Part shown: in pieces, positions 26,743 through 34,687 of the stretch
Numbering within the stretch: the stretch's first letter is position 1
How the letters are laid out: the number at the start of each line of letters is the position of its first letter
Source: an uncultured Acidobacteriota bacterium
GTDB lineage: Bacteria; Acidobacteriota; Blastocatellia; Pyrinomonadales; Pyrinomonadaceae
Reading direction: 5' to 3'
Assembly: GCA_902826795.1 (NCBI GenBank)
Contig: CADEGD010000019.1
Span: 1-64,000, forward strand
Length of the DNA stretch: 64,000 nucleotides
Program-made: the position numbers and the translations under genes
Notes under the pieces: generated by a model
What the model was told of the DNA's origin: nothing
Database searches by the model: none
Seen by the model: only the letters and a program-made list of their open reading frames with translations

Positions 26743-27144
26743 ATGGCTATAGATTTACAAGAAGAGTTGTTGAAACTCGGGGAAGACTGGGCGGCCGCGA
26801 TGGTCGCCAATGATGCCGATCGGATAGGGAGCTTTATGGCGGACGAATGGGTCATAGTTTCTGAACGCGGCATCTCGACCAAAGACCACTTTCTGGAATT
26901 CGTTCGCAGCGGCCAACTCACGCACAGCATGTTCGAGAACGTAGGCGACGCACGCGTCAGAGTTTACGGCGACACTGCGGTGCTTACGATCCGCGTAGTC
27001 AACACTGCCCATTTCGGCGGGCAGACCTTCGAGGCTGACGAGTGGACCTCCGACGTTTTCGTGAAACGAGACGGCCGATGGCTGTGCGTACTAACGCACA
27101 TCACGACACGCGACAAAGATTGGAACGGTTCGCGTGGAGATTAA
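26743..27144 (+). CDS. SnoaL/NTF2-like (DUF4440) protein
   Basis: A 133-residue protein of the cone-shaped NTF2-like fold: LLKLGEDWAAAMVANDADRIGSFMADEWVIVSERG, then GDARVRVYGDTAVLTIRVVN and the closing FVKRDGRWLCVLTHITTRDK. DUF4440 proteins are small stand-alone domains, often without a known ligand, associated with stress response or small-molecule turnover. Its C-terminal sequence is repeated in decayed form at 27495-27590. It sits 77 bases after the AraC gene and probably forms a functional unit with it. Confidence 0.88.
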   Translation: MAIDLQEELLKLGEDWAAAMVANDADRIGSFMADEWVIVSERGISTKDHFLEFVRSGQLTHSMFENVGDARVRVYGDTAVLTIRVVNTAHFGGQTFEADEWTSDVFVKRDGRWLCVLTHITTRDKDWNGSRGD

Positions 27145-27211
27145 ACGCATGGAAGGTGTGACCGATGCTCGATACGAAGACGTTGAGGCCGCAATGGATC
27201 GGCCGGCCGAG

Positions 27212-27258
27212 GCCGACGAAAAGAAGCTATTGGACCTCGGAGCAGAACTTTAGCAGAT
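27212..27258 (+). pseudogene. Remnant of a TPR-gene paralogue (3' end)
   Basis: The 47 bases match 25780-25826 at 43 positions and encode the same ADEKKLLDLGAEL plus stop. All four differences are in third codon positions and are silent; identity continues seven bases past the stop codon's first base. Only the 3' end survives here. Confidence 0.75.
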
Positions 27259-27270
27259 CTCCAAAATAAT

Positions 27271-27309
27271 TTGGCGCAGCTATTTTTTAAGTTGGCGCAG
27301 CTATTTTTT
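27271..27309 (+). repeat. Two copies of an 18-bp repeat
   Basis: TTGGCGCAGCTATTTTTT occurs at 27271-27288 and again at 27292-27309, separated by AAG. No function is evident. Confidence 0.85.
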
Positions 27310-27494
27310 TCGCCTTGCAAACGCAAAATCGGGTTGCGTAGGAATGGCTGGGTGACGAGAGGTGGGCGTAGGAATACCGGGAAACGCCGGGGTTGCGGTG
27401 GAGTAGGATTCGGTATGGTTGTGGTCGCTCCAGTCGTTTCGGATTCTAAGGAATTGTCGGCGGCTCAGTTGTTGACGAACGCATCACCGTCTGC

Positions 27495-27590
27495 TTGCCA
27501 TTCGTAAGGAAAGACTTCAGGTGGTTGTGCGTGCTCAGCCACATTACGTCAGTCGATAAAGAGTTTCGAAAAGATGAGAGAGGAGAAACG
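27495..27590 (+). pseudogene. Remnant of a second SnoaL/DUF4440 gene (3' end)
   Basis: In the frame that runs into the VOC gene, the codons read FVRKDFRWLCVLSHITSVDKEF, closely matching FVKRDGRWLCVLTHITTRDKDW at the end of the intact gene at 26743. The N-terminal 100 or so residues are missing and there is no separate stop codon before the VOC start. It is best read as a truncated duplicate whose tail now carries the VOC ribosome-binding site. Confidence 0.75.
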
Positions 27591-27593
27591 AAA

Positions 27594-27986
27594 ATGAGCA
27601 CTCCTAAACACTATTCACCCGTGATGCCTTATATTGTTCTGCCGGGCGATGCGGACGGATTTATCAAATTCATTACGGACGTTTTCGCGGCCGAAGAGAA
27701 GCTTCGCGTGAACCATGCGAGCGGCGAGCTAATGCACGCCGAATATTCGATCAACGGCGGCACGATAATGTTCGGCCAGGCCGCCGGGGAATGGAAGCCG
27801 TTCCCGTGCGGGATGTACGTCGTGGTTGCCGATGTGGACGGCCTTTATGCTAAGGGTTTGGCTCATGGAGGCCAGGGCAATCAGGAACCTGGCGACCGTG
27901 GTTACGGCCGTGCCGCGGGGTTCATCGACAAGTGGGGAAATCAGTGGTGGCTGAACGATCCGGAAAACACGGAAGGCGAAGCTTAG
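27594..27986 (+). CDS. VOC-family (PhnB/glyoxalase-like) protein
   Basis: A 130-residue protein starting at ATG 27594, with AGGAG at 27581-27585 as ribosome-binding site. The longer open frame (from 27495) is the SnoaL remnant and is not thought to be part of the protein. Features: YIVLPGDADGFIKFITDVFAAEEKLRV, HAEYSINGGTIMFGQ, and RGYGRAAGFIDKWGNQWWLNDP, the PhnB-type vicinal-oxygen-chelate fold. The usual metal ligands of true glyoxalases are not all evident, as in most PhnB-like proteins. Function is unknown; it may be regulated by the AraC protein upstream. Confidence 0.88.
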   Translation: MSTPKHYSPVMPYIVLPGDADGFIKFITDVFAAEEKLRVNHASGELMHAEYSINGGTIMFGQAAGEWKPFPCGMYVVVADVDGLYAKGLAHGGQGNQEPGDRGYGRAAGFIDKWGNQWWLNDPENTEGEA

Positions 27987-28003
27987 TCCGCCCCAAAAAA
28001 GAA

Positions 28004-28032
28004 AAGATCGTGGACGTTTTGCCCACGATCTT
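28004..28032 (-). terminator. Intrinsic terminator for the minus-strand VWFA genes
   Basis: A 10-bp perfect stem (28004-28013 with 28023-28032, 9-base loop) lies between the convergent VOC and VWFA genes. Read on the minus strand it is followed by TTCTTTTTTGG (27993-28003), a good U-tract. On the plus strand there is no U-tract. Confidence 0.75.
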
Positions 28033-28054
28033 GCGAACTTAAGTTCGCGATCCA

Positions 28055-29122
28055 TCACTTCTTATTCTTCTGGTCTTTTGCGAAATAGCCTTCGCGGTGC
28101 GTGAGCCTGACTTTTTGTTTTGCGAGTTCCGGGTTAACGACCTCGATCGCAAGCTTGCGATACGATCCGTCGAGAGCTACGTTGCTCGGTTCATAGGCGA
28201 GCAGATATTGTGACCGCATCTCTTCTTCGATCTGCTTGAATGCCTCGCGAAGCTGTCGCTCGTTCCGCGGGAAGAACGCCCGGCCGCCCGTACGTTCTGA
28301 GATCCTTTTCAACGCTCCTTCGTCTACACCAGCGTAAAAATTATCGCCGATCCCGATCGAATAGATCACCGCTTCGGCACGCTGAGCCGCCTGCACGGCC
28401 TCGTCCAACTTCTTGCGGCCTGAGGTATTTACGCCGTCCGACAAAAGAATGATCGCCCGCCGGGTTTTATCCGGTGCGAACCCGAGCACGTCCTCAGCCG
28501 TGACCCAGATCGAATCCCAAATCGCCGTCGAACCGGCTACCTGCGTTCCTGTACCCGAAATAGGCGGCGTCGGAGCCATCACGCCTCCGCCAATGTAACC
28601 CGCCGGAGCCGTAAACTTTACCCGATCGATCGCCCGACGCAGCCGCGTCAAGTTGCTCGTCATTCCCTGTTCTAACGTCGATTCGCCGGTGAACGACACG
28701 ACCGCGACCTCATCCTTTTCCGCACGAATGAATGATTCGAGGAACGATATCGCCGCCATTTTTTCTTCAGGCAGGGTACGCTCTTGCGAGATGCTGGTAT
28801 CGATCAATATCGCAAGGCTCAGGGGCAGATCGACCTGACGCGTGAACGCAACCACGTCCTGCTGTTTGCCGTCTTCGAGTATGCGAATGTCTTCTTTCTT
28901 CAGGCCCAACAACAGCCGTCTATCTTTGTCCTGAGCAGTGAAAAGAATATTCACGACCTCGGTGTCGATGCGGATCTCTTCTTCTTCCGGATCTGGCGGC
29001 GTCGGCGTCGGTTTTGCTCCGGACGTATCTTGAGCAACCGCGTCGGGTGCGTAATAGATCGCTCCCGCAAACGCCGCGAGCATCATGCCCAGAAGTAAAA
29101 ATGTTCTAACTCGATTCTTCAT
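28055..29122 (-). CDS. VWFA-related (acidobacterial-type) secreted protein
   Basis: A 355-residue protein with an N-terminal signal/anchor (KNRVRTFLLLGMMLAAFAGAIYYAPDAVA) and a Pro/Glu-rich linker. Next come a short N-terminal beta domain (IRIDTEVVNILFTAQDKDRRLLLGLKKEDIRILEDGKQQ) and a von Willebrand A domain with the MIDAS motif DTSIS (Asp108, Ser110, Ser112), RRAIILLSDGVNTSG and AEAVIYSIGIGDN. This arrangement is the acidobacterial VWFA-related family. The role is probably metal-dependent protein binding at the cell surface. It lies 39 bases downstream of a paralogue, so the two are likely one operon. Confidence 0.9.
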   Translation of the reverse strand: MKNRVRTFLLLGMMLAAFAGAIYYAPDAVAQDTSGAKPTPTPPDPEEEEIRIDTEVVNILFTAQDKDRRLLLGLKKEDIRILEDGKQQDVVAFTRQVDLPLSLAILIDTSISQERTLPEEKMAAISFLESFIRAEKDEVAVVSFTGESTLEQGMTSNLTRLRRAIDRVKFTAPAGYIGGGVMAPTPPISGTGTQVAGSTAIWDSIWVTAEDVLGFAPDKTRRAIILLSDGVNTSGRKKLDEAVQAAQRAEAVIYSIGIGDNFYAGVDEGALKRISERTGGRAFFPRNERQLREAFKQIEEEMRSQYLLAYEPSNVALDGSYRKLAIEVVNPELAKQKVRLTHREGYFAKDQKNKK

Positions 29123-29161
29123 CTCTTGTCGGATGACGGCGCCGACGGCGCGCGTTCGCCC

Positions 29162-30124
29162 TTATCGCAAACTGTCGCGGATCGCCCTGTAGCTTTCCTT
29201 AGTTCGGATCTTGTACTTCTTTTCAAGGCTTTTATCCGTAAGCCGAACTTCGATCTTCCGTTCTCGGCCGTCATAAGTCTGATTCGCCGGACGATAAGTG
29301 ACGATGTACTGGCCTTGCAACTCCTTCGATATCCGCGTGAAAGAGCGCTCAAGCTCAGTCATGTCACCGGAGAAAAACGCCTGGCCTCCAGTCGCCTCAG
29401 CCATGCGTACAAGATCTTTATCACCCTTATCCTTAACCGTTCCAGCCTCGACGCCCGGCACCGAACCGAGGAAACCGGCCTTCGTCGAGATCACGAATAT
29501 CGTTGTTTCCGTTCGCTGGGCAATATCGATCGCATCCTGCAGCTCCGCGCGGCTGAAGGTATCGTCGCCGTCCGTGATCACAACGATCACGCGTCTGCCT
29601 GGAACTCCGCGAAGCTTCTCATCGGTAAACGTCCACACCGCGTCATACAAGGCCGTCTGCGAACCGGTCTTTTTAACCTTATCCACTGCACGATCCAGCA
29701 GGTCGAGCTTGTCTGTAAAGTCCTGTTGAAGCTGGATCTGATGATCGAACGTCATGAAGGCAGCCTTGTCTTTGCGGAGACGCGTGACCGTAAAAATAAA
29801 GTTCTTCGCCGCCTCACGTGAGAATTGCAGCTTGCCCGCCGTCGAAGGCGACGTATCCATCAAAACGCCGACATAAACCGGAGGATTCGTTACATCCGAA
29901 GTAAAAAACGTAACTTCCTGCTGCACGCCGTCCTCAAAAATGGCAAAATCTCCGCGTTTGAGCCCGGCAACGAGATCTTTCTTTTCGGTTACCGTAACCG
30001 GCAACCGCACCTCGAATGTTCGAAGCGCATCGTCTGGCGTCGGCGTCGGAACCTGTGCGATGGCCGAAACCGCCGAAAAAATTACCGCCCCCGTCAAAAT
30101 GACTAAAAGTGAAACTGCCTTCAT
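29162..30124 (-). CDS. VWFA-related (acidobacterial-type) secreted protein
   Basis: A 320-residue paralogue of the next gene. It has a signal peptide (MKAVSLLVILTGAVIFSAVSAIAQ), the N-terminal beta domain (FEVRLPVTVTEKKDLVAGLKRGDFAIFEDGVQQEV), and a VWA domain with MIDAS motif DTSPS (Asp90, Ser92, Ser94), RRVIVVITDGDDTFS and TTIFVISTKAGF. The C-terminal strand set GQYIVTYRPANQTYDGRERKIEVRL closes the domain. It is the first gene of the two-gene operon and diverges from the phosphomannomutase gene. A surface adhesion or complex-assembly role is inferred only from the domain. Confidence 0.9.
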   Translation of the reverse strand: MKAVSLLVILTGAVIFSAVSAIAQVPTPTPDDALRTFEVRLPVTVTEKKDLVAGLKRGDFAIFEDGVQQEVTFFTSDVTNPPVYVGVLMDTSPSTAGKLQFSREAAKNFIFTVTRLRKDKAAFMTFDHQIQLQQDFTDKLDLLDRAVDKVKKTGSQTALYDAVWTFTDEKLRGVPGRRVIVVITDGDDTFSRAELQDAIDIAQRTETTIFVISTKAGFLGSVPGVEAGTVKDKGDKDLVRMAEATGGQAFFSGDMTELERSFTRISKELQGQYIVTYRPANQTYDGRERKIEVRLTDKSLEKKYKIRTKESYRAIRDSLR

Positions 30125-30248
30125 ACGTGGAAAAAGTGCGAGCGAAACTCAATGGATTTCGATGCCCGAAAGGGCGTCAATGTTGCCTTTTTCGCCGAAA
30201 CACAAGTATATCAGAACCTTGCTTCCTCGGTCGGTCGCCGGTAAGAAT

Positions 30249-30280
30249 TTGCGGAAGTAAGTCAATCATAGCTATATAGT
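30249..30280 (+). promoter_or_regulatory. Possible promoter of the phosphomannomutase gene
   Basis: TTGCGG (30249-30254) and TATATA (30273-30278) are 18 bases apart and the -10-like box ends about 12 bases before the ATG at 30291. If real, the transcript would be almost leaderless, in line with the lack of a Shine-Dalgarno sequence. Confidence 0.3.
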
Positions 30281-30290
30281 TAACCTGCGT

Positions 30291-31664
30291 ATGAATACGA
30301 ACATCTTTCGCGAATACGACATTCGCGGCATCGTCGGCGAACAGCTTTCGGATGAAACGGTCGTAACTCTGACTCGGGCGATCGCTGAATTTTACGCGCG
30401 CAACAACGCCCTGCGCATCGCCATCGGCTATGACGCGCGCGAAAGCTCGCCGCGTTTTCACGATATGTTGACCGACGCCCTGCTCGCCTCAGGACGACAG
30501 GTTGTTCAGATCGGAATGGTGCCGACGCCGGTTTTGTATCACACCGTTCATACGAAAAACGTCGACGGCGGCGTGATGATAACCGGATCTCACAACCCCG
30601 CTCACCACAACGGATTTAAAATCGCGCTTGGCAAGTCGACGCTTTTTGGCTCGCAGATCCAGGAGATAAAACAGATCGCATTGGCGCTTCCAGCAGAGGC
30701 GGAAACACGACCGTTAGGGAGTGCGTCCGAGTTGAAAGTTCGCGACGAATATGTTTCCGACCTCGCGTCAAAGATATCGATGGGCGGCCGCAAGCTGAAA
30801 GTCGTCGTCGACGGCGGCAATGGGATGGGCGGCGTAACTGCGGTCCCGCTATATGAGAAGCTCGGCGTCGAACTTATCAAGCTTTTTGTCGAACCCGATT
30901 CTAACTTTCCGAACCATCATCCTGACCCGACCGTCGAAGCAAATCTTCAGGACGTGATCGCCGCGGTTCGCGAACATAAGGCCGATGTCGGGCTCGCCTT
31001 CGACGGCGACGGCGACCGCATCGGCGTCGTCGATGAGACCGGCCGCATAATCTGGGGCGATGAACTGATGATCTTGCTTTCACGCGAGATCCTCGCCGTC
31101 AATCCTGGTTCGACGATCATCGCCGAAGTTAAATGTTCTCAGAATCTTTTTAATGACATCGAACTTCGCGGCGGCACGGCTGTGATGGAACGGGCTGGCC
31201 ATTCGCTTATCAAATCTGCCTTGAAGCGGACCGGGGCGGTACTCGCCGGCGAAATGAGCGGCCACATCTTTTTCGCCGACCGCTTCTATGGTTTTGACGA
31301 TGCGACCTACGCCGGAGCTCGGCTGTTAGAGATACTTTCAAAAACCGACAAACCGCTCTCCCGGCTCTTTGAAGGCATTCCGCAAACTTTTTCAACGCCC
31401 GAGCTTCGCGTCGATTGTCCCGACGAGATCAAGTTCGACGTGGTCAAAAAAGTCTCCGATCACTTCGCTCAAACTCACAAGGTCATAACCATCGACGGCG
31501 CCCGGATAAGTTTCGACCACGGCTGGGGATTGGTGAGAGCCTCGAACACCCAAGCGATCCTCGTCCTTCGCTTCGAAGCCGATTCTGAAGAAGAGCTAGT
31601 GAAAATCAGGTCGGTAGTGGAATCGAGATTGAAAGAGATCATACCGGCTTTTTCTCCGGAATAA
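30291..31664 (+). CDS. manB: Phosphomannomutase/phosphoglucomutase
   Basis: A 457-residue alpha-D-phosphohexomutase. The phosphoserine loop is GVMITGSHNPAHHNGFK (Ser100), the metal-binding loop is FDGDGDRIGVVD, the sugar loop is GEMSGHIFF, and the C-terminal phosphate site is SNTQAILVLRFEA. It converts mannose-6-P or glucose-6-P to the 1-phosphate in the cytoplasm and would feed GDP-mannose or UDP-glucose synthesis for the polysaccharide locus and cell envelope. No ribosome-binding site precedes the ATG. It is preceded by the divergent VWFA operon. The symbol follows the family; specificity between mannose and glucose is not certain. Confidence 0.93.
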   Translation: MNTNIFREYDIRGIVGEQLSDETVVTLTRAIAEFYARNNALRIAIGYDARESSPRFHDMLTDALLASGRQVVQIGMVPTPVLYHTVHTKNVDGGVMITGSHNPAHHNGFKIALGKSTLFGSQIQEIKQIALALPAEAETRPLGSASELKVRDEYVSDLASKISMGGRKLKVVVDGGNGMGGVTAVPLYEKLGVELIKLFVEPDSNFPNHHPDPTVEANLQDVIAAVREHKADVGLAFDGDGDRIGVVDETGRIIWGDELMILLSREILAVNPGSTIIAEVKCSQNLFNDIELRGGTAVMERAGHSLIKSALKRTGAVLAGEMSGHIFFADRFYGFDDATYAGARLLEILSKTDKPLSRLFEGIPQTFSTPELRVDCPDEIKFDVVKKVSDHFAQTHKVITIDGARISFDHGWGLVRASNTQAILVLRFEADSEEELVKIRSVVESRLKEIIPAFSPE

Positions 31665-31720
31665 GTCAGAAGCCCTCTCTTTGTTTGGTTTCCGACGAGC
31701 CTCGCGGTTATATTTGCTGC

Positions 31721-33898
31721 ATGTTCAAACTGCAGCCCTTCGTTCTCATCACGATACTTGCCTTCGCTTCGTTCAGTTTTGCCAACTCACCCGCCGATCT
31801 CGCCCTATGGCGACAGCAGGCGGCGAACGTCACGATCACGCGCGACACCTGGGGAATTGCGCACGTCAAGGGCAAGACGGATGCCGACGCCGTTTTCGGT
31901 GCGATCTATGCTCAGGCCGAAGACGACTTCAATCGTATCGAGGTCAACTATCTGAACTCGCTTGGCCGGCTTGCGGAAGCGGAGGGCGAATCGGCGATCT
32001 GGAGCGACTTGCGGCAAAGGCTCTTCATCGATGAGGCCGAGCTCAAGCAGAATTTCAACGAGTCTCCGGATTGGCTGAAGAAGCTGATGAACGCGTGGGC
32101 CGATGGGCTCAATTTCTATCTCGCAACGCATCCAAATATAAAGCCGCGGGTCATCACAAAGTTTGAACCGTGGATGCCGCTTTCATTCAGCGAAGGCAGC
32201 ATCGGTGGCGATATCGAATCCATCGATCTTCGCCAGCTTCGTGCCTTCTATGACAACGCCGCGATGGCGACGGTAGCCGCTGCCGAAAAAGATCCCTTTC
32301 CCGAACCGCTCGGCTCGAACGGCATCGCGATCGCGCCGAAGAATACGAAGGACGGTAAAGCCCTGCTCCTGATCAATCCGCACACGTCGTTTTATTTCCG
32401 TTCCGAACTTCAGATGACGAGCGACGAAGGGCTGAACGCTTACGGCGCGTCCACGTGGGGACAGTTTTTCATCTATCAGGGCTTTAACGAACGCCTCGGC
32501 TGGATGCACACATCGAGCGCGGTCGATGCGATTGACGAATGGCTTGAGACGGTTGCGAAGAAAGGCGACGGCTACGTCTACAAACACGGCGCTACCGAAC
32601 GGCCGATCGCTTCGAAGACGGTCAAAGTAAGTTTCAAAAGCGGAAATGGCCTCACCGAGCGTTCATTCACGACCTATCGAACGCATCACGGCCCGATAGT
32701 GCGAGCCGAGGGAGATAGATGGATCAGCGTCGGCCTGATGCACAAGCCGGTCGAGGCATTGATGCAGTCTTACGGTAGGACGAAGGCGAAGAATCTAGCT
32801 GAGTTCAAGAAGATAATGGAGCTTCAAGCGAATTCATCGAACGCAACGATCTATGCCGATGCCGACGGCAACGTCGCCTACTTTCATCCGAACTTTATCC
32901 CGAAACGCGATACTAAATTCGATTGGACGCAGCCGGTAGACGGCAGCGATCCCGCGACGGATTGGGGCAAGCTTCTGACGATGGAAGAATCGCCGAGCCT
33001 CTTCAATCCCGTGACCGGATGGGTTTATAACTCGAACAACTGGCCGTGGTCCGCCGCCGGTTCGAGCAGCCTGAAGCAGGCCGATTATCCAAAGTACGTC
33101 GACATCGGGACCGAGAATGCCCGGGGTATTCACGCTATGCGGTTGCTTGAGAACAGGAAAGATTTCACGCTCGAATCGCTGAACTCGGCGGCTTACAGTA
33201 CGCAGATGCCGTTCTTTGAAAAACCGATTCCGGCGCTCGTAAAAGCTTGGGACGCGCTTGCCGCGACCGATCCGTTGAAGGCGAAGCTCGCTGGCCAGAT
33301 CAGGCTTCTTCGAGGCTGGAATTATCGATGGTCGGTAGATTCCGTCGAAACGTCGTTGGCACACTTCTGGGCGCAGTTGGTTGTTCCTATCGTAGCGGCC
33401 GATGCTCGTCGTGCAGAGCTTTCGCTGGAAGATTATCTTGCGACCAAAGCCGATCCGAAGAAGATGCTCGACGCACTTGCAGCCGCGTCAGACAAGATCG
33501 CCGCCGACTTCGGCAAGTGGCAAACGGCTTGGGGTGAGATCAATCGCTTTCAGCGAATATCGAATAAGATCGTACATCCGTTCGACGACAGTAAGCCGAG
33601 CATCCCGGTCGGCTTCGCGTCCGGCAACTACGGCTCGCTTGCCTCATACGCTGCTCGTCGTAGTACGAACACGAAAAAAATCTACGGGAACTACGGCAAC
33701 AGCTTCGTCGCGGTTGTCGAATTCGGAAAAACCGTGCGCGCAAAAGCCGTAACCGCCGGCGGCGAGAGCGGCGATCCGAAGTCGAAACATTTCAACGACC
33801 AGGCCGAGCGCTATTCAACCGGCAGCCTTCGCGAGGTGTATTTCTATTCATCACAGCTCGAAGGAAAAACGAGCCCCAAGTATCAGCCTGGAAAGTAA
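31721..33898 (+). CDS. Penicillin acylase family N-terminal-nucleophile hydrolase
   Basis: A 725-residue secreted protein; ATG 31721 gives a proper signal peptide (MFKLQPFVLITILAFASFSFA). The alpha part starts WRQQAANVTITRDTWGIAHVKGKTDADAVFGAIYAQAEDDF, typical of the family. The autocatalytic processing site is PLGSNGIAIAP, with Ser199 as the new N-terminus and nucleophile of the beta chain; NPHTSFYFRSELQM follows. C-terminal ASYAARR and GNYGNSFVAVVEFG are also conserved. Members cleave amide bonds of beta-lactams, acyl-homoserine lactones or peptides. The substrate is unknown here. It lies 56 bases after manB without an obvious terminator. Confidence 0.92.
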   Translation: MFKLQPFVLITILAFASFSFANSPADLALWRQQAANVTITRDTWGIAHVKGKTDADAVFGAIYAQAEDDFNRIEVNYLNSLGRLAEAEGESAIWSDLRQRLFIDEAELKQNFNESPDWLKKLMNAWADGLNFYLATHPNIKPRVITKFEPWMPLSFSEGSIGGDIESIDLRQLRAFYDNAAMATVAAAEKDPFPEPLGSNGIAIAPKNTKDGKALLLINPHTSFYFRSELQMTSDEGLNAYGASTWGQFFIYQGFNERLGWMHTSSAVDAIDEWLETVAKKGDGYVYKHGATERPIASKTVKVSFKSGNGLTERSFTTYRTHHGPIVRAEGDRWISVGLMHKPVEALMQSYGRTKAKNLAEFKKIMELQANSSNATIYADADGNVAYFHPNFIPKRDTKFDWTQPVDGSDPATDWGKLLTMEESPSLFNPVTGWVYNSNNWPWSAAGSSSLKQADYPKYVDIGTENARGIHAMRLLENRKDFTLESLNSAAYSTQMPFFEKPIPALVKAWDALAATDPLKAKLAGQIRLLRGWNYRWSVDSVETSLAHFWAQLVVPIVAADARRAELSLEDYLATKADPKKMLDALAAASDKIAADFGKWQTAWGEINRFQRISNKIVHPFDDSKPSIPVGFASGNYGSLASYAARRSTNTKKIYGNYGNSFVAVVEFGKTVRAKAVTAGGESGDPKSKHFNDQAERYSTGSLREVYFYSSQLEGKTSPKYQPGK

Positions 33899-33965
33899 TC
33901 TCTGGGATCAAGTCGTCAGCGCCGGCCGTGATCGTGTGAGTTCGCGGCCTCGATGCCGCGTGATC

Positions 33966-34595
33966 TCACTTTAGTACGATCGGGTCCGAACATATCAACA
34001 TCTGCTCTTGGATGTCCCGCCAGTCTTTGGTGAAGCCTTTGTCGTCGATAGTCACTTTTGATGGATCGGCTTCGGCGAAGCCAAGGCAAAACTTCACCTT
34101 CGAGACTTTTTCGGGAAGCGGAGCGGGTCGCTGACAGTCATTGAACGGCGTGAAGCCTTTGAGGGGTAATTGTACCTCGACTTCTTCGATGACCTTTTGT
34201 CCTGCGCGCAGCCACGACACCCCGGCTCGAACAGGATACTCACGATCGGGACATCCCGCATCCGGCGGTTCTGCAAAACTTCGCTGGCTAATCTCGACCA
34301 CACCGTCATCTGTTGGCGATGAATACATAACGCCTTTTTTCAATTCAAAGTTCGTATCTCCGCGATTGAACAAAACAAAATCTTTCTTGCCCGTATTTTG
34401 AAGTAAGTACTTGATCTTGATCCGGTCGCGGCCGACGGTGCCGCTAATTGTGTACGAAATATCTGATTTTTGGCCGCTGAAATTGAAGGTATCTTCCATC
34501 GTCGTTGTTTCGGAGACCGCATTGCCCTGTCGTTGCTTAGGGGAACAATCAAAGAATGCAAAAGCCAAAGTGAGTAAGGTCAGGATTTTCATCAT
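33966..34595 (-). CDS. Secreted protein of unknown function
   Basis: A 209-residue protein with N-terminal hydrophobic sequence MMKILTLLTLAFAFFDCSPKQ; the Cys at residue 17 may be lipidated, though FFDC is not a good lipobox. The body is beta-rich (DISYTISGTVGRDRIKIKYLLQNTGKKDFVLFNRGDT) and resembles a small immunoglobulin-like domain. It has several Cys and Pro-rich turns (SFAEPPDAGCPDREYPVR; FNDCQRPAPLPEKV). No family recognised. It stands alone on the minus strand between the acylase gene (convergent) and the RTX-M91 gene (upstream, same strand, 92 bases away). Confidence 0.6.
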   Translation of the reverse strand: MMKILTLLTLAFAFFDCSPKQRQGNAVSETTTMEDTFNFSGQKSDISYTISGTVGRDRIKIKYLLQNTGKKDFVLFNRGDTNFELKKGVMYSSPTDDGVVEISQRSFAEPPDAGCPDREYPVRAGVSWLRAGQKVIEEVEVQLPLKGFTPFNDCQRPAPLPEKVSKVKFCLGFAEADPSKVTIDDKGFTKDWRDIQEQMLICSDPIVLK

Positions 34596-34687
34596 TTTCG
34601 CAACTCCCCCAAAAAAACCGGCAAGCCAGTACCATAAGAACGATCGGTTCAGGTACGGCTTGCAGGTCGGATGGGTCGAATCGAATC

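Larger units (their letters stand above)
27145..27593 (+). other. Intergenic region with duplicated gene remnants
   Basis: These 449 bases contain no intact gene. From left to right they hold a copy of the 3' end of the TPR gene (27212-27258), a tandem TTGGCGCAGCTATTTTTT repeat (27271-27288 and 27292-27309), a G-rich unassigned stretch, and a copy of the 3' end of a SnoaL-like gene (27495-27590). Confidence 0.7.
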
